A stretch of 36,589 nucleotides of DNA from an uncultured Acidimicrobiaceae bacterium (GCA_903907185.1 CAIVND010000004.1:1-36589); one strand, 5' to 3'. Numbered from the stretch's first letter, positions 25,814 through 34,919 are shown. The notes: generated from the letters alone by a model not told the origin. Program-made: numbers and translations.

Positions 25814-27415
25814 TCACGCGAGCGAGACAAGATCCGCGAGCTCCTCACTCCAAAGATCCTCGACACCGTCGGGCATGAGGAGCACCCGATCGGGAGCGAG
25901 CGCCTCAACCGCTCCAGGATCGTGGGTGACAAGAACAATCGATCCGCCATAGTCACGCAGTGCCCCAAGAACCTCTGCCCGGCTCGCCGGGTCGAGGTTG
26001 TTTGTCGGTTCGTCAAGGAGAAGAACGTTTGCCGAGGAGACAACAAGCGAAGCCAATGCGAGGCGGGTCTTCTCACCACCAGAGAGAGTTCCTGCCTCTT
26101 GTTCGGTCCGGTCTCCGCTAAAGAGGAACGCTCCAAGAATCTTACGGATCTCGACATCACTAAGCGTCAATGGGGCGCCCCGTCGAACGTTTTGGAAGAC
26201 ACTCTCGTTTGGCCGGAGCGTCTCATGTTCCTGCGCGTAGTAGCCAAGCTGCAGACCATGGCCAGGGATCACCTCACCGGTATCAGGATCCTCGACTCCT
26301 GCAAGAATCCTCAGCAGTGTCGTCTTTCCCGCGCCGTTGAGTCCCAAGATGACAACCCGACTGCCGCGATCGATCGCGAGATCAACACTCGAAAAGACCT
26401 CAAGTGATCCGAACCGCTTCGAGAGCGAGGAGGCGGTGAGTGGCGTCTTGCCACAGGGTGCAGGATCGGGAAAGCGAAGCTTTGCCACCTTGTCACGCTC
26501 GCGAATCGAGTCGAGACCATCGGCAAGACGCGTCGCCCGGCGATCCATCTGGTGAGCTGCCTTAGCTTTGGTCGCCGTTGCCCGCATGCGATCAGCTTGA
26601 CGCTGCAGGGTTACGATCTTGCGCTCAGCATTTGCGCGTTCACGCGTTCGACGACGATCATCCTGCGCCTGCTGTTCCAGGTAGAGCTTCCATCCCATGT
26701 TGTAAAGATCAAGCTCGCAACGGTTCGCGTCGAGATGAAAGACACGATTGATCGTCGCCTCGAGGAGTTCTGTATCGTGACTGATCACGATGAAGCCGCC
26801 CTCGTGGCTCTTGAGAAAGTTCCGCAACCAAGCGATCGAGTCGGCATCAAGGTGGTTTGTCGGCTCGTCGAGAAGCAATGTCGGAGCGTTCGAGAAGAGC
26901 ACCCGTGCGAGTTCAACTCTGCGACGCTGTCCTCCCGAGAGGGTACCGAGCACCTGTCCGAGTACACGGTCAGGTAGCGAGAGACTCGAGGTGATCGCTG
27001 CGGCCTCAGATTCGACCGACCATCCGCCCAGACTCTCAAACTCCTCTTCAAGTCGCGAGTAACGACGCATCGCGGTGTCGCGCGTCTCTCCGACCGAGTC
27101 TCCCATCCGAACCGCTTGGGTTGCCATGTCGCGCTTGATCACATCTAGCCCACGGGCACTCAGTACGCGATCGCGTGCAAGAACGTTGAGATCTCCGGTT
27201 CGAGGATCTTGGGGAAGGTAGGCAACCGGGCCCGTGGTTCGCACCGAACCGGCATGTGGAAGTGCCTCGCCGGCAAGAACCTTGGTCAGTGTTGTCTTGC
27301 CTGCTCCATTTCTACCGACAAGTCCGATCCGATCACCGGGCGCGACCTGAAAGGTCACCTTTTCGATCAGAGTGCGGCCGCCAGCGGCCAGTTCAATATT
27401 GGTTGCGCTAAGCAT
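25814..27415 (-). CDS. ABC-F family ATP-binding protein
   Basis: 533 residues from ATG 27415. The frame runs on to 27637 but that part lacks family similarity. There are two ABC ATPase domains and no membrane segments. Domain 1 has Walker A GLVGRNGAGKTT, signature LSGGQRRRVELAR and Walker B LLLDEPTNHLD. A charged linker (about 240-320; QQAQDDRRRTRERANAERK) follows. Domain 2 has GLNGAGKTT, LSGGEKTRLALA and LLLDEPTNNLD. This layout is that of ABC-F proteins, which act on the ribosome in translation or antibiotic protection. The subtype is not assigned. CTCC, not a Shine-Dalgarno sequence, precedes the ATG, so the transcript may be leaderless. Confidence 0.9.
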   Translation of the reverse strand: MLSATNIELAAGGRTLIEKVTFQVAPGDRIGLVGRNGAGKTTLTKVLAGEALPHAGSVRTTGPVAYLPQDPRTGDLNVLARDRVLSARGLDVIKRDMATQAVRMGDSVGETRDTAMRRYSRLEEEFESLGGWSVESEAAAITSSLSLPDRVLGQVLGTLSGGQRRRVELARVLFSNAPTLLLDEPTNHLDADSIAWLRNFLKSHEGGFIVISHDTELLEATINRVFHLDANRCELDLYNMGWKLYLEQQAQDDRRRTRERANAERKIVTLQRQADRMRATATKAKAAHQMDRRATRLADGLDSIRERDKVAKLRFPDPAPCGKTPLTASSLSKRFGSLEVFSSVDLAIDRGSRVVILGLNGAGKTTLLRILAGVEDPDTGEVIPGHGLQLGYYAQEHETLRPNESVFQNVRRGAPLTLSDVEIRKILGAFLFSGDRTEQEAGTLSGGEKTRLALASLVVSSANVLLLDEPTNNLDPASRAEVLGALRDYGGSIVLVTHDPGAVEALAPDRVLLMPDGVEDLWSEELADLVSLA

Positions 27416-27536
27416 GGAGGGGTGTTTTTGCGATCTCGTGAGGGGGAAGGACCTGTCGCACCTATTCTCCCATGAACTTCGGTGTCCACGTCCGCACCTC
27501 ACCAAGCAGGGTGGGAACACCGGTAACCTGAGTCCT

Positions 27537-28271
27537 ATGGCCGGCCCCGTCGCACTCGTTGGCAGTGGTGAGTATCTCCCCGTGATGTCAAAGGTGGACC
27601 TGCACCTGCTTGCGGGCCAGCCATCTCGAGTCGTCATGTTGCCGACGGCAGCAGGACAAGAGGGCGAGGATCGACTCCACTACTGGCGCGACCTTGGGCT
27701 ACGTCACTATGAACAGCTCGGTGTCGAGGCAATCGTTCTGCCCGTTCTCAACCGTGATGACGCAATGTCGCTCGAGCTTGCTGACCAGATCGCCGGCGCT
27801 GGGTTGATCTATCTCTCTGGCGGTTCGCCGGCATATCTCGCCGACTCGCTCCGCGATACTCCCGTCTTGGCCGCCATTGTCAAGGCTTGGCAGGCGGGGG
27901 CTGCAGTTGCTGGTTGCTCAGCGGGCGCCTGCGCACTCACCGCCGTCGCTGGCGGATTCCGTCATCCTGAGCAACTACCCGAGGCGGGACTCTCGATCAT
28001 CGCCCACCTTGCGGTCATTCCCCACTTCGATCGATTCGATCAACGAGATCCACGACTCGTTGAGGGCGTACTTTCGCGCACCGACTCCCATCTCACCCTC
28101 ATCGGTGTGGATGAACGGACTGCGCTCGTTGGCGGCCCGGTTGACTTTGAGGTCATGGGAGATCAATCGGTGTGGTGGATCGATCGATCTGGCGGTCGAC
28201 AGGCCTATGGCCCGGGGACTCAACTCACCCTAAAGCCGGGCGAAGATCCCGTCGCACACCGCGCCTCCTAG
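27537..28271 (+). CDS. Peptidase S51-like (cyanophycinase/dipeptidase E type) protein
   Basis: 244 residues from ATG 27537. The upstream open frame overlaps the divergent ABC-F gene and is not used. The fold starts with VALVGSGEYLPVM and RVVMLPTAAGQEGEDRLHYW. IYLSGGSPAYLADSL follows, then the nucleophile elbow AGCSAGACAL with Ser128, and HLAVIPHFDRFD. These match the S51 family, whose members cleave cyanophycin or aspartyl dipeptides. No cyanophycin synthetase is visible, so a dipeptidase-like or non-cyanophycin role is as likely. The gene is read divergently from the ABC-F gene and converges on the desaturase. Confidence 0.8.
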   Translation: MAGPVALVGSGEYLPVMSKVDLHLLAGQPSRVVMLPTAAGQEGEDRLHYWRDLGLRHYEQLGVEAIVLPVLNRDDAMSLELADQIAGAGLIYLSGGSPAYLADSLRDTPVLAAIVKAWQAGAAVAGCSAGACALTAVAGGFRHPEQLPEAGLSIIAHLAVIPHFDRFDQRDPRLVEGVLSRTDSHLTLIGVDERTALVGGPVDFEVMGDQSVWWIDRSGGRQAYGPGTQLTLKPGEDPVAHRAS

Positions 28272-28278
28272 CGCGCTC

Positions 28279-29280
<1,002 letters not shown>

Positions 29281-29318
29281 AACGCCTCCAGGTCGCTTTT
29301 CTCGGCAACGTCGTACGC

Positions 29319-29342
29319 AAAATACTAAGAAAATAGTGTTTT
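29319..29342 (-). promoter_or_regulatory. AT-rich inverted repeat upstream of the desaturase, possible operator
   Basis: AAAATACTA (29319-29327) and TAGTGTTTT (29334-29342) are inverted repeats with one mismatch and a 6-base spacer, 40-60 bp before the desaturase start. The position fits a repressor site over a promoter. No regulator is identified. Confidence 0.4.
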
Positions 29343-29411
29343 AGCAGCCTACCTCCCTGCCTTGAAATGCGGCGTCATTGCGTCTGCGTGACCTTCGAGT
29401 ACCGTGAAATC

Positions 29412-29897
29412 ATGCCCTATCTCGTGGGGGTGGTCGACCCAAATCGCACCTATTCACTTCGCCAACGAGTGCTTCGCCCTGATGAGACTGTTGCGAGCGT
29501 TGCGCAGGACAGTGAGTTCGATGGAGCGATCACCTTTGGTGCATGCGAGAGTGAAGATGGCGAGATCCTCTCTACATCCACCATCTACCTCGAGGATCCG
29601 CCACCACATCTGACACCGATCGCCCAACTCGCAGCGACCCGCCCCGCGTGGCGTCTTCGTGCAGTGGCCACCGATGAGCACCGGCGAAGTGCGGGACTTG
29701 GTCAACTGGTACTCAACGCAGTGATCAGTCACATCACAAAAGATGATGATGCCGTGCTGTGGTGTTACGCACGTGTCCCAGCGCGCAACTTCTACGTTCG
29801 CGAGGGATTCCTAGAGTTTGGCGAGATCTTTCCGATTCCGCGATATGGCCCGCACATCGTGATGTACCGAGCGGTCGACCGGAAACTTTTGAGTTAA
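29412..29897 (+). CDS. GNAT family N-acetyltransferase
   Basis: 161 residues from ATG 29412. An upstream start at 29367 is possible; neither has a clear ribosome site. The acetyl-CoA binding motif is RLRAVATDEHRRSAGLGQLVLNAVI, with the R-x-x-G-x-G/A type turn RRSAGLG. Motif B follows as VLWCYARVPARNFYVREGFLEFGEIF. The RQRVLRP segment near the N-terminus occurs in a set of small bacterial GNATs. The substrate is unknown. Its TAA overlaps the stop of the convergent hypothetical gene in the palindrome TTAA. Confidence 0.83.
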   Translation: MPYLVGVVDPNRTYSLRQRVLRPDETVASVAQDSEFDGAITFGACESEDGEILSTSTIYLEDPPPHLTPIAQLAATRPAWRLRAVATDEHRRSAGLGQLVLNAVISHITKDDDAVLWCYARVPARNFYVREGFLEFGEIFPIPRYGPHIVMYRAVDRKLLS

Positions 29898-30391
29898 CCC
29901 TCGCTCATTGTTCGCCAAAGCTCACCCGATGATGCGGTCTCTGGCGTCATCGCGAACATCGCGTCGGTGAACTGAGCAACCAACTGGCTCCGCTTCCACA
30001 GGTCATGCGCGACGCCGCCAACGAGAGCGGCGCGCCGTTCATGAAGCTCATCTGATGCTGGCGTGAGATATCCCAGTGACCCAAGGGCAAAGGTGAGGTC
30101 CTTGATAACAGGAGCACGTCCATAGAACGATGCGCGAGCCACGCCGATCGCGGTGGCACCAGCAAGCACATCATCGAGATATTCGCCTACGCCAAGCACG
30201 ATCTTGTCGACGAATCGCTGTGCCAAAAGATCGAGGTAGCCCTGATCGGGGCCCGAGCTCGTCACCGTTCTCGGGGCATGGGCGTCGAACTCACCAGGAC
30301 GGTGAGGAGACCAGGGTCGAGGAACATCGAGCTTGTACGAGGGACGAACCTCGTCTTCGATGCCAATCGGGGCAAACTTTGGCTGCGTCAT
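29894..30391 (-). CDS. Conserved-looking hypothetical protein downstream of cimA
   Basis: 165 residues, no signal peptide or membrane segment. The N-terminus has DVPRPWSPHRPGEFDAHAP, then GPDQGYLDLLAQRFVDKIVLGVGEYLDDVLAGATAIGVARASFYGRAPVIKDLTFALGSLGYL and a helical C-terminal half. The composition looks like a genuine folded helical protein. I do not recognise a characterised family. It is 87 bp downstream of cimA on the same strand, so it may be the last gene of the leuB-ilvE-cimA transcript. Confidence 0.75.
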   Translation of the reverse strand: MTQPKFAPIGIEDEVRPSYKLDVPRPWSPHRPGEFDAHAPRTVTSSGPDQGYLDLLAQRFVDKIVLGVGEYLDDVLAGATAIGVARASFYGRAPVIKDLTFALGSLGYLTPASDELHERRAALVGGVAHDLWKRSQLVAQFTDAMFAMTPETASSGELWRTMSEG

Positions 30392-30478
30392 CTTGTTTCG
30401 TGCACCACCATGAGATTAAAGAGTACCGAGATGGCCATCACGCTAGCTCGGAGCAGGGTAAGCGGCGAACCCAGGGCC

Positions 30479-32209
30479 TCAGCTCGTCCGTTCAGCGGTG
30501 CGGGTGAGTCCGAGTACCACCGCATCGACGAGCGCCTGCCAAGAGGCCTCAATAATGTTCTCGGAGACCCCGATCGTCGACCAACTGCCCTCGGCATCTG
30601 CTGAGTCGAGGAGTACACGGGTGATCGCTCCGGTGCCCTTTGTCGTCTCGAGCACCCGCACTCGGTAGTCGGTGAGATGGACAAGAGCGAGCTCGGGAAA
30701 GTGTGGGCCCACCGCCTGTCGCAGTGCCGCATCGAGTGCATTGACCGGACCATTTCCCTCCGCGGTACCCTCAACTGGCTCACCGTTGATCTTGACGACC
30801 ACTGTCGCTCGCGTGATGAGATCACCGGGCACCGTCCAGGGATGCACGAGGTGCTCCCAAGCTTGCACATCCGCCCGATCTTGCTTGCCATTCGCGTCCC
30901 ACCGAGTCTCGACGTGAAAGGACTCGACCGTGAAGAACGGCACATCGCCCTCGTGGGTAGTCGAAGCTGCGCGCATCAACAGCTCAAGCGAGCCGTCAGC
31001 GACCTCAAAGTGATAGCCGCCGTGCTCCAAATTCTTCAGTGCGTCGACGACATTGCCGACCGCCTCATGACCAAGATCGATCCCCAACTCTTCTGCCTTC
31101 ATCGCGAGCGTCGATCGACCCGCAAGTTCACTGACAACCACCCGGGTTCCATTGCCAACCAGATCGGGGCTGAGATGCTCGTAGGCGACGGGAAGCCGAG
31201 CGATCGCGCTGGTGTGAAGTCCAGCCTTGTGTGCGAACGCCGCAGCTCCAACGTAGGGCTTCTGCGGATCGAGGTTGATGTTGATGATCTCGGCGATGGA
31301 ACGCGCCGCTGGAGTGATGAGAGCAATCCGCTCACGCTCGATCGTCTCAACACCCATCTTGAGTGTCAGGTTGGGGATCACCACGGAGAGATCGGCGTTC
31401 CCGGCCCGTTCGCCGTACCCATTGATGCAGCCTTGGACCTGCAATGCTCCCTGGCGAACTGCCGCGAGGCTATTGGCGATGGCACAGCCGGAGTCATTGT
31501 GAAAGTGCACACCGATCGCCGCATCAACCTGGGTCCGGACGTCAGCGACGATCGCTTCAACCTCATCGGGCAGTAGGCCTCCGTTGGTGTCACACAGCAC
31601 CAACGTTGTCGCTCCCGCACCCTCGGCGGCATTCAAAATACTGAGCGCGAAGGTCCGATTCCTCCGGTAACCGTCGAAGAAGTGTTCAGCATCGAGGAGA
31701 ACCTCGCGACCCTCGCCAGTAAGGAACGCTACCGAGTCGCGCACCATATCGATACCCTCTTCGACGGTGGTCTGGAGCGCCTCAATGACATGGAGGTCAG
31801 ACGACTTTGCAACGATGCACACCGCTGAGGTCTCCGCGGCGATCAGGTGCGCGAGCGTCTCGTCCTCGTGCGCCTTGGACCTCGCTCGACGGGTTGAGCC
31901 AAACGCCGTCAGCGTTGCGGTGGAGAGCTTGAGCTCACTGCGCGCACGCGCAAAAAACTCGATGTCCTTTGGGTTTGCTCCTGGCCAGCCACCCTCGATG
32001 TAACGCATTCCAAGGTGGTCGAGCTCGGTTGCCACCCGTAATTTGTCATCGACCGAGAGTGAGATCCCCTCCTGTTGTGAGCCGTCGCGAAGCGTGGTGT
32101 CATAGATTGCGACGGCAGAGGGCAGCGTGATCTCGCCAAGGGGAAGATGGCTGGTTGCTGGATGATCACTCGACACGATCGAGCCAACTCTCGTAGCGCT
32201 TGTCCTCAC
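30479..32209 (-). CDS. cimA: (R)-citramalate synthase
   Basis: 576 residues from a GTG at 32209, overlapping the end of ilvE by 44 bp. A GTG at 32176 would reduce the overlap, and family similarity starts at AIYDTTLRDGSQQEGISLSVDDKL. The DRE-TIM barrel shows TTLRDG, MRYIEGGWPGANPKD, VLCDTNGGLLPDEV and the metal-binding HFHNDSG, then NGYGERAGN. The C-terminal LeuA-dimer type regulatory domain begins at about 420 (VESFHVE). The YIEGGWPG...NPKD block marks the CimA branch rather than 2-isopropylmalate synthase. It condenses pyruvate and acetyl-CoA to citramalate for isoleucine synthesis, using LeuCD and LeuB next door. Confidence 0.9.
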   Translation of the reverse strand: MRTSATRVGSIVSSDHPATSHLPLGEITLPSAVAIYDTTLRDGSQQEGISLSVDDKLRVATELDHLGMRYIEGGWPGANPKDIEFFARARSELKLSTATLTAFGSTRRARSKAHEDETLAHLIAAETSAVCIVAKSSDLHVIEALQTTVEEGIDMVRDSVAFLTGEGREVLLDAEHFFDGYRRNRTFALSILNAAEGAGATTLVLCDTNGGLLPDEVEAIVADVRTQVDAAIGVHFHNDSGCAIANSLAAVRQGALQVQGCINGYGERAGNADLSVVIPNLTLKMGVETIERERIALITPAARSIAEIININLDPQKPYVGAAAFAHKAGLHTSAIARLPVAYEHLSPDLVGNGTRVVVSELAGRSTLAMKAEELGIDLGHEAVGNVVDALKNLEHGGYHFEVADGSLELLMRAASTTHEGDVPFFTVESFHVETRWDANGKQDRADVQAWEHLVHPWTVPGDLITRATVVVKINGEPVEGTAEGNGPVNALDAALRQAVGPHFPELALVHLTDYRVRVLETTKGTGAITRVLLDSADAEGSWSTIGVSENIIEASWQALVDAVVLGLTRTAERTS

Positions 32210-33092
32210 CTCTCACCGCGCCAAAGTAGGTCTTTTGAATTGCCTGGGTGATCGGTCCCGGCTTGCCAGTACCTACCTTGCGGTCATCGATCTCCGCCAC
32301 TGGAACGACCTCAGCCGCGGTGCCAGTGAGGAACATCTCGTCAGCAAGGTACAGATCGGCACGTCGCAGAAGCGCCTCTTTGACCTCATAGCCAAGGTCG
32401 TGAGCGATCGTGATCACCGAGTTCGCGGTGATGCCCTCAAGTGCACCGACGGCGGAGTTCGGTGGGGTGAGGAGGACTCCATCGCGGACGATGAAGAGGT
32501 TCTCGCCGGTTCCCTCTGCACAGTAACCATCGGTGGTCATCATCAACGCCTCGTCGTAACCACCACGCAGCGCTTCGACCTTTGCCAGTGACGAGTTGAT
32601 GTACATCCCGGTTGCCTTCGCAGCTGTTGGCAGCGATCTCGGATCAGGACGCACCCACGAGCTCACCTTGAGCCGGATGCCCTGTTCGATTCCCTCATCG
32701 CCGAGGTAGGCACCCCAGGGCCACAGGGCAACGGAGACGTTGACCGTTGACAGAAGCGGGTTGAGACCCATCTCGCCATAGCCGAGATAGATCAACGGGC
32801 GGATGTAACAGGCCGAAAGACCGGACGCCCGCAGCGTCTCTCGCACAGCCTCCTCCAGCTCAACAACACCATAGGGCGATGCCATTGAGAGAATGTGTGC
32901 CGAACGCAACAGCCGTTCGATGTGATCATGGAGACGGAAGACGGCTGGTCCCGTTGCGGTCTCGTAGGCGCGAATTCCCTCAAAGACTCCGGTTCCGTAG
33001 TGCAACGAGTGCGTCAGCACATGAATCTTCGCGTCCTCCCAATCGACGAGCGATCCGTCCATCCAGATCTTGTTCGTTGGAGTGATCGGCAT
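32166..33092 (-). CDS. ilvE: Branched-chain amino-acid aminotransferase
   Basis: 308 residues, class IV PLP aminotransferase. Marks are IWMDGSLVDWEDAKIHVLTHSLHYGTGVFEGIRAY, YIRPLIYLGYGEMGLNP, the PLP lysine Lys159 in AAKATGMYINSSLAKVEA, EALMMTTDGYCAEGTGENLFIV and EMFLTGTAAEVVPV. It transaminates the keto acids of leucine, isoleucine and valine. It starts two bases after the leuB stop and overlaps cimA, so the three genes are one translationally linked operon. Confidence 0.96.
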   Translation of the reverse strand: MPITPTNKIWMDGSLVDWEDAKIHVLTHSLHYGTGVFEGIRAYETATGPAVFRLHDHIERLLRSAHILSMASPYGVVELEEAVRETLRASGLSACYIRPLIYLGYGEMGLNPLLSTVNVSVALWPWGAYLGDEGIEQGIRLKVSSWVRPDPRSLPTAAKATGMYINSSLAKVEALRGGYDEALMMTTDGYCAEGTGENLFIVRDGVLLTPPNSAVGALEGITANSVITIAHDLGYEVKEALLRRADLYLADEMFLTGTAAEVVPVAEIDDRKVGTGKPGPITQAIQKTYFGAVRGEDKRYESWLDRVE

Positions 33093-33094
33093 CG

Positions 33095-34120
33095 CTACAA
33101 CCTTTCCGCCACGGCATCGCCGATCGCTGAGGTCGTCATCGATGTTCCCGACGCCGCCATCTCGCTGCCGAAGGTGAGTACGGCATCGGTGATCTTTTTC
33201 GCGATCTCGCTCTCGCCAAGGTGATCGAGCATCATCGCTGCACTTCGGATCGCGGCGAGAGGGTTCGCCATCTCTTTCCCGGCGATATCGTGTGCGGCTC
33301 CGTGTACTGGCTCGAAGAGCGATGGCCCGGTCTTTTCGGGATTCAGGTTTGCCGACGCCGCAAAACCGATTCCTCCAGCGATCGCACCCGCGAGATCGGT
33401 CAAGATATCCCCAAAGAGGTTGTCCGTCACAACCACGTCATAACGGTTGGCGTCGGTCGCAAAGTAGATGCAAGCAGCATCAACGTGGTTGTATGCCGTC
33501 TCGACATCGCTGTACTCCTGAGCCACCTCTTCGAAGGTGCGCTGCCAAAGATCACCAGAGAAGGTGAGCACGTTGGTCTTGTGCACCAAGGTGAGGTGCT
33601 TGCGAGGACGTGAACGGGCGAGCTCGAAGGAGAACCGCACGCAACGCTCGACACCGTGGCGCGTATTGACCGAACCCTGCGTTGCCACCTCATAGGGTGT
33701 GCCCCTACGAAGTTGGCCGCCCTCACCGACATAGGGACCCTCAGTGTTCTCACGGATCACAATAAAGTCGCACTCGGGAGCGATCGCCCCCGGGACACCA
33801 TTAAACGGCCGCATGTTGATATAGAGAACGAGTTGAAAGCGCAAAGGCAGAAGAAGTCCGCGCTCCAAAATTCCCGAAGGCACCTCGGTCGATCCAATGG
33901 CTGGTCCAATCGCGCCAAGCAAAACCGCGTCGAAGGTGCGGAGTTCATCGACCAGCCCTGTCGGAAGAACCTCACCAGTCTTGACATAGTGCGCTGCACC
34001 AAGTTCGTAATCTGTGGTCACAAGATCGACCCCAGCTGCGCGCACAACCTTGATTGCCTCATCGCAGACCTCAGGACCAATCCCGTCGCCACCGATGACC
34101 GCCACCCTGTACTGAGCCAT
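33095..34120 (-). CDS. leuB: 3-isopropylmalate dehydrogenase
   Basis: 341 residues. The beta-decarboxylating dehydrogenase fold shows VIGGDGIGPEVCDEAIKV, LLLPLRFQLVLYINMRPFNGVPG, IVIRENTEGPYVGEGG, the lysine region TLVHKTNVL, DVVVTDNLFGDILTDLAGAIAGGIGFAASANLNPE, and FEPVHGAAHDIAGKEMANPLA. It oxidises 3-isopropylmalate, and in the citramalate route 3-methylmalate. Two AAGGAC copies precede the ATG; the one at 34129-34134 is at the right distance. A 210-base leader with an attenuator-like structure lies upstream. Confidence 0.95.
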   Translation of the reverse strand: MAQYRVAVIGGDGIGPEVCDEAIKVVRAAGVDLVTTDYELGAAHYVKTGEVLPTGLVDELRTFDAVLLGAIGPAIGSTEVPSGILERGLLLPLRFQLVLYINMRPFNGVPGAIAPECDFIVIRENTEGPYVGEGGQLRRGTPYEVATQGSVNTRHGVERCVRFSFELARSRPRKHLTLVHKTNVLTFSGDLWQRTFEEVAQEYSDVETAYNHVDAACIYFATDANRYDVVVTDNLFGDILTDLAGAIAGGIGFAASANLNPEKTGPSLFEPVHGAAHDIAGKEMANPLAAIRSAAMMLDHLGESEIAKKITDAVLTFGSEMAASGTSMTTSAIGDAVAERL

Positions 34121-34237
34121 GTCCTTACGTCCTTACCTAGTTGTCCAAACAACACGCCGGTCGGTATCCACCTCCGACCAGATCCTGCGAACTACCGATG
34201 TTGCTGATCTCTCATCCACCCAACTCGCTCAGCCCAC

Positions 34238-34267
34238 AAAAAAACCGCCCACAAGGTGGACGGTTTT
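34238..34267 (-). terminator. Intrinsic terminator in the leuB leader (attenuator)
   Basis: Reading minus, AAAACCGTCCAC, loop CTT, then GTGGGCGGTTTT and three more T form a 12-bp stem ending in a seven-T run (34244-34238). One pair (positions 34260 and 34248) is U-G in the minus-strand RNA but would be an A-C mismatch in the plus-strand RNA. This supports a minus-strand function. It lies 118 bases before leuB, so it must be regulated for leuB to be expressed. Confidence 0.85.
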
Positions 34268-34294
34268 GACGTACGACCTGAGGTCGACGTCAAA
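34265..34294 (-). promoter_or_regulatory. Hairpin overlapping the leader-peptide stop (pause or anti-antiterminator candidate)
   Basis: Reading minus, TTTGACGT-C-GACCT pairs with AGGTC-GT-ACGTCAAA around a single C; some pairs must open to make a loop. The 5' arm contains the TGA stop of the leader ORF (34292-34290), and the 3' arm shares three A residues with the terminator stem. A ribosome at the stop or at the preceding Ile codons would cover the 5' arm. Confidence 0.65.
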
Positions 34295-34334
34295 TAGGAA
34301 TAATAAAAACCGACAGTGGGCTGCGAGAATTCAT
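34290..34334 (-). CDS. 14-residue branched-chain leader peptide
   Basis: ATG 34334 to TGA 34290 encodes MNSRSPLSVFIIPI, with one Leu, one Val and three Ile, the end products of the operon downstream. The start lies seven bases after a -10-like hexamer, so the mRNA probably begins at or within a few bases of the ATG and is translated leaderless. AAGGGG directly before the ATG is too close to act as a normal ribosome site. The terminator follows 23 bases after the stop. Leader peptides of this kind control ilv and leu operons by ribosome stalling. Confidence 0.7.
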   Translation of the reverse strand: MNSRSPLSVFIIPI

Positions 34335-34341
34335 CCCCTTA

Positions 34342-34369
34342 GTCTTATCACTCCACAACGGTTCGTCAA
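34342..34369 (-). promoter_or_regulatory. Candidate promoter for leader peptide-leuB-ilvE-cimA
   Basis: Reading minus, TTGACG (34369-34364) and TAAGAC (34347-34342) are separated by 16 bases. The predicted start of transcription falls at about 34333-34337, next to the leader ATG. It faces away from the divergent greA start at 34452. Confidence 0.6.
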
Positions 34370-34451
34370 CTCCCCTCTCTCGCCCTTTGTGGGCCAGGTC
34401 GTCTCGTCGGCGCTGTTCGGAGGGGGATATCCGTGCGATACCGTGGGACAG

Positions 34452-34919
34452 ATGAGCGGAACTGAACTTTCGAAGGAGACCCATGCGCGGCTTTCTGCCG
34501 AGCTTGAAGATCTCACTACCCGCGGTCGGATCGAGATTGCGCACGCAATCGAGGCCGCTCGCGCACTCGGCGATCTCTCGGAAAACGGCGACTATCACGC
34601 CGCGAAAGACGCTCAGGGCAAGATGGAATCTCGAGTACGTCAGCTTCAGGCAATGCTCAAAACTGCCATCATCGTCGACCAGGTCGACCAACCGGTTGGT
34701 GTTGTAAGCACCGGCTCAGTGGTTGGTATCCGTTACGAGGGTGATGACGACGTCGAGCGCTACCTTCTTGGATCGATCGAAGAACATCGGGAGGGTATCT
34801 CAGTAATCTCTCCAGGATCTCCTCTCGGTCAGGCGCTGAGTGGACATCGTCTCGGTGAGACCGTGGAGTACGAAGCACCAAATGGAACACTCCGAGTCGA
34901 CATCGTCTCGGTGGATTGA
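34452..34919 (+). CDS. greA: GreA-type transcription elongation factor
   Basis: 155 residues from ATG 34452. The frame is open to 34119, but that part crosses the leuB leader and is non-coding. The N-terminal coiled coil has LSAELEDLTTRGRIEIAHAIEAARALGDLSENGDYHAAKDAQGKMESRVRQLQAML, including the acidic tip DLSENGDYH that enters the RNA polymerase channel. The C-terminal FKBP-like domain holds ISVISPGSPLGQALSGHRLGETVEYEAPNG. It rescues backtracked RNA polymerase by stimulating transcript cleavage. It is nine bases upstream of leuC and probably co-transcribed with leuCD. Confidence 0.9.
   Translation: MSGTELSKETHARLSAELEDLTTRGRIEIAHAIEAARALGDLSENGDYHAAKDAQGKMESRVRQLQAMLKTAIIVDQVDQPVGVVSTGSVVGIRYEGDDDVERYLLGSIEEHREGISVISPGSPLGQALSGHRLGETVEYEAPNGTLRVDIVSVD

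Noticed and set aside
30677..31576. 299-codon plus-strand ORF opposite cimA
   Set aside because: It lies wholly antisense to a well-conserved citramalate synthase and its translation shows no family pattern; long antisense frames are expected from codon bias here.
34238..34290. T-box riboswitch upstream of leuB
   Set aside because: I see no T-box consensus or specifier-loop architecture; the short ORF plus terminator explains the leader better.
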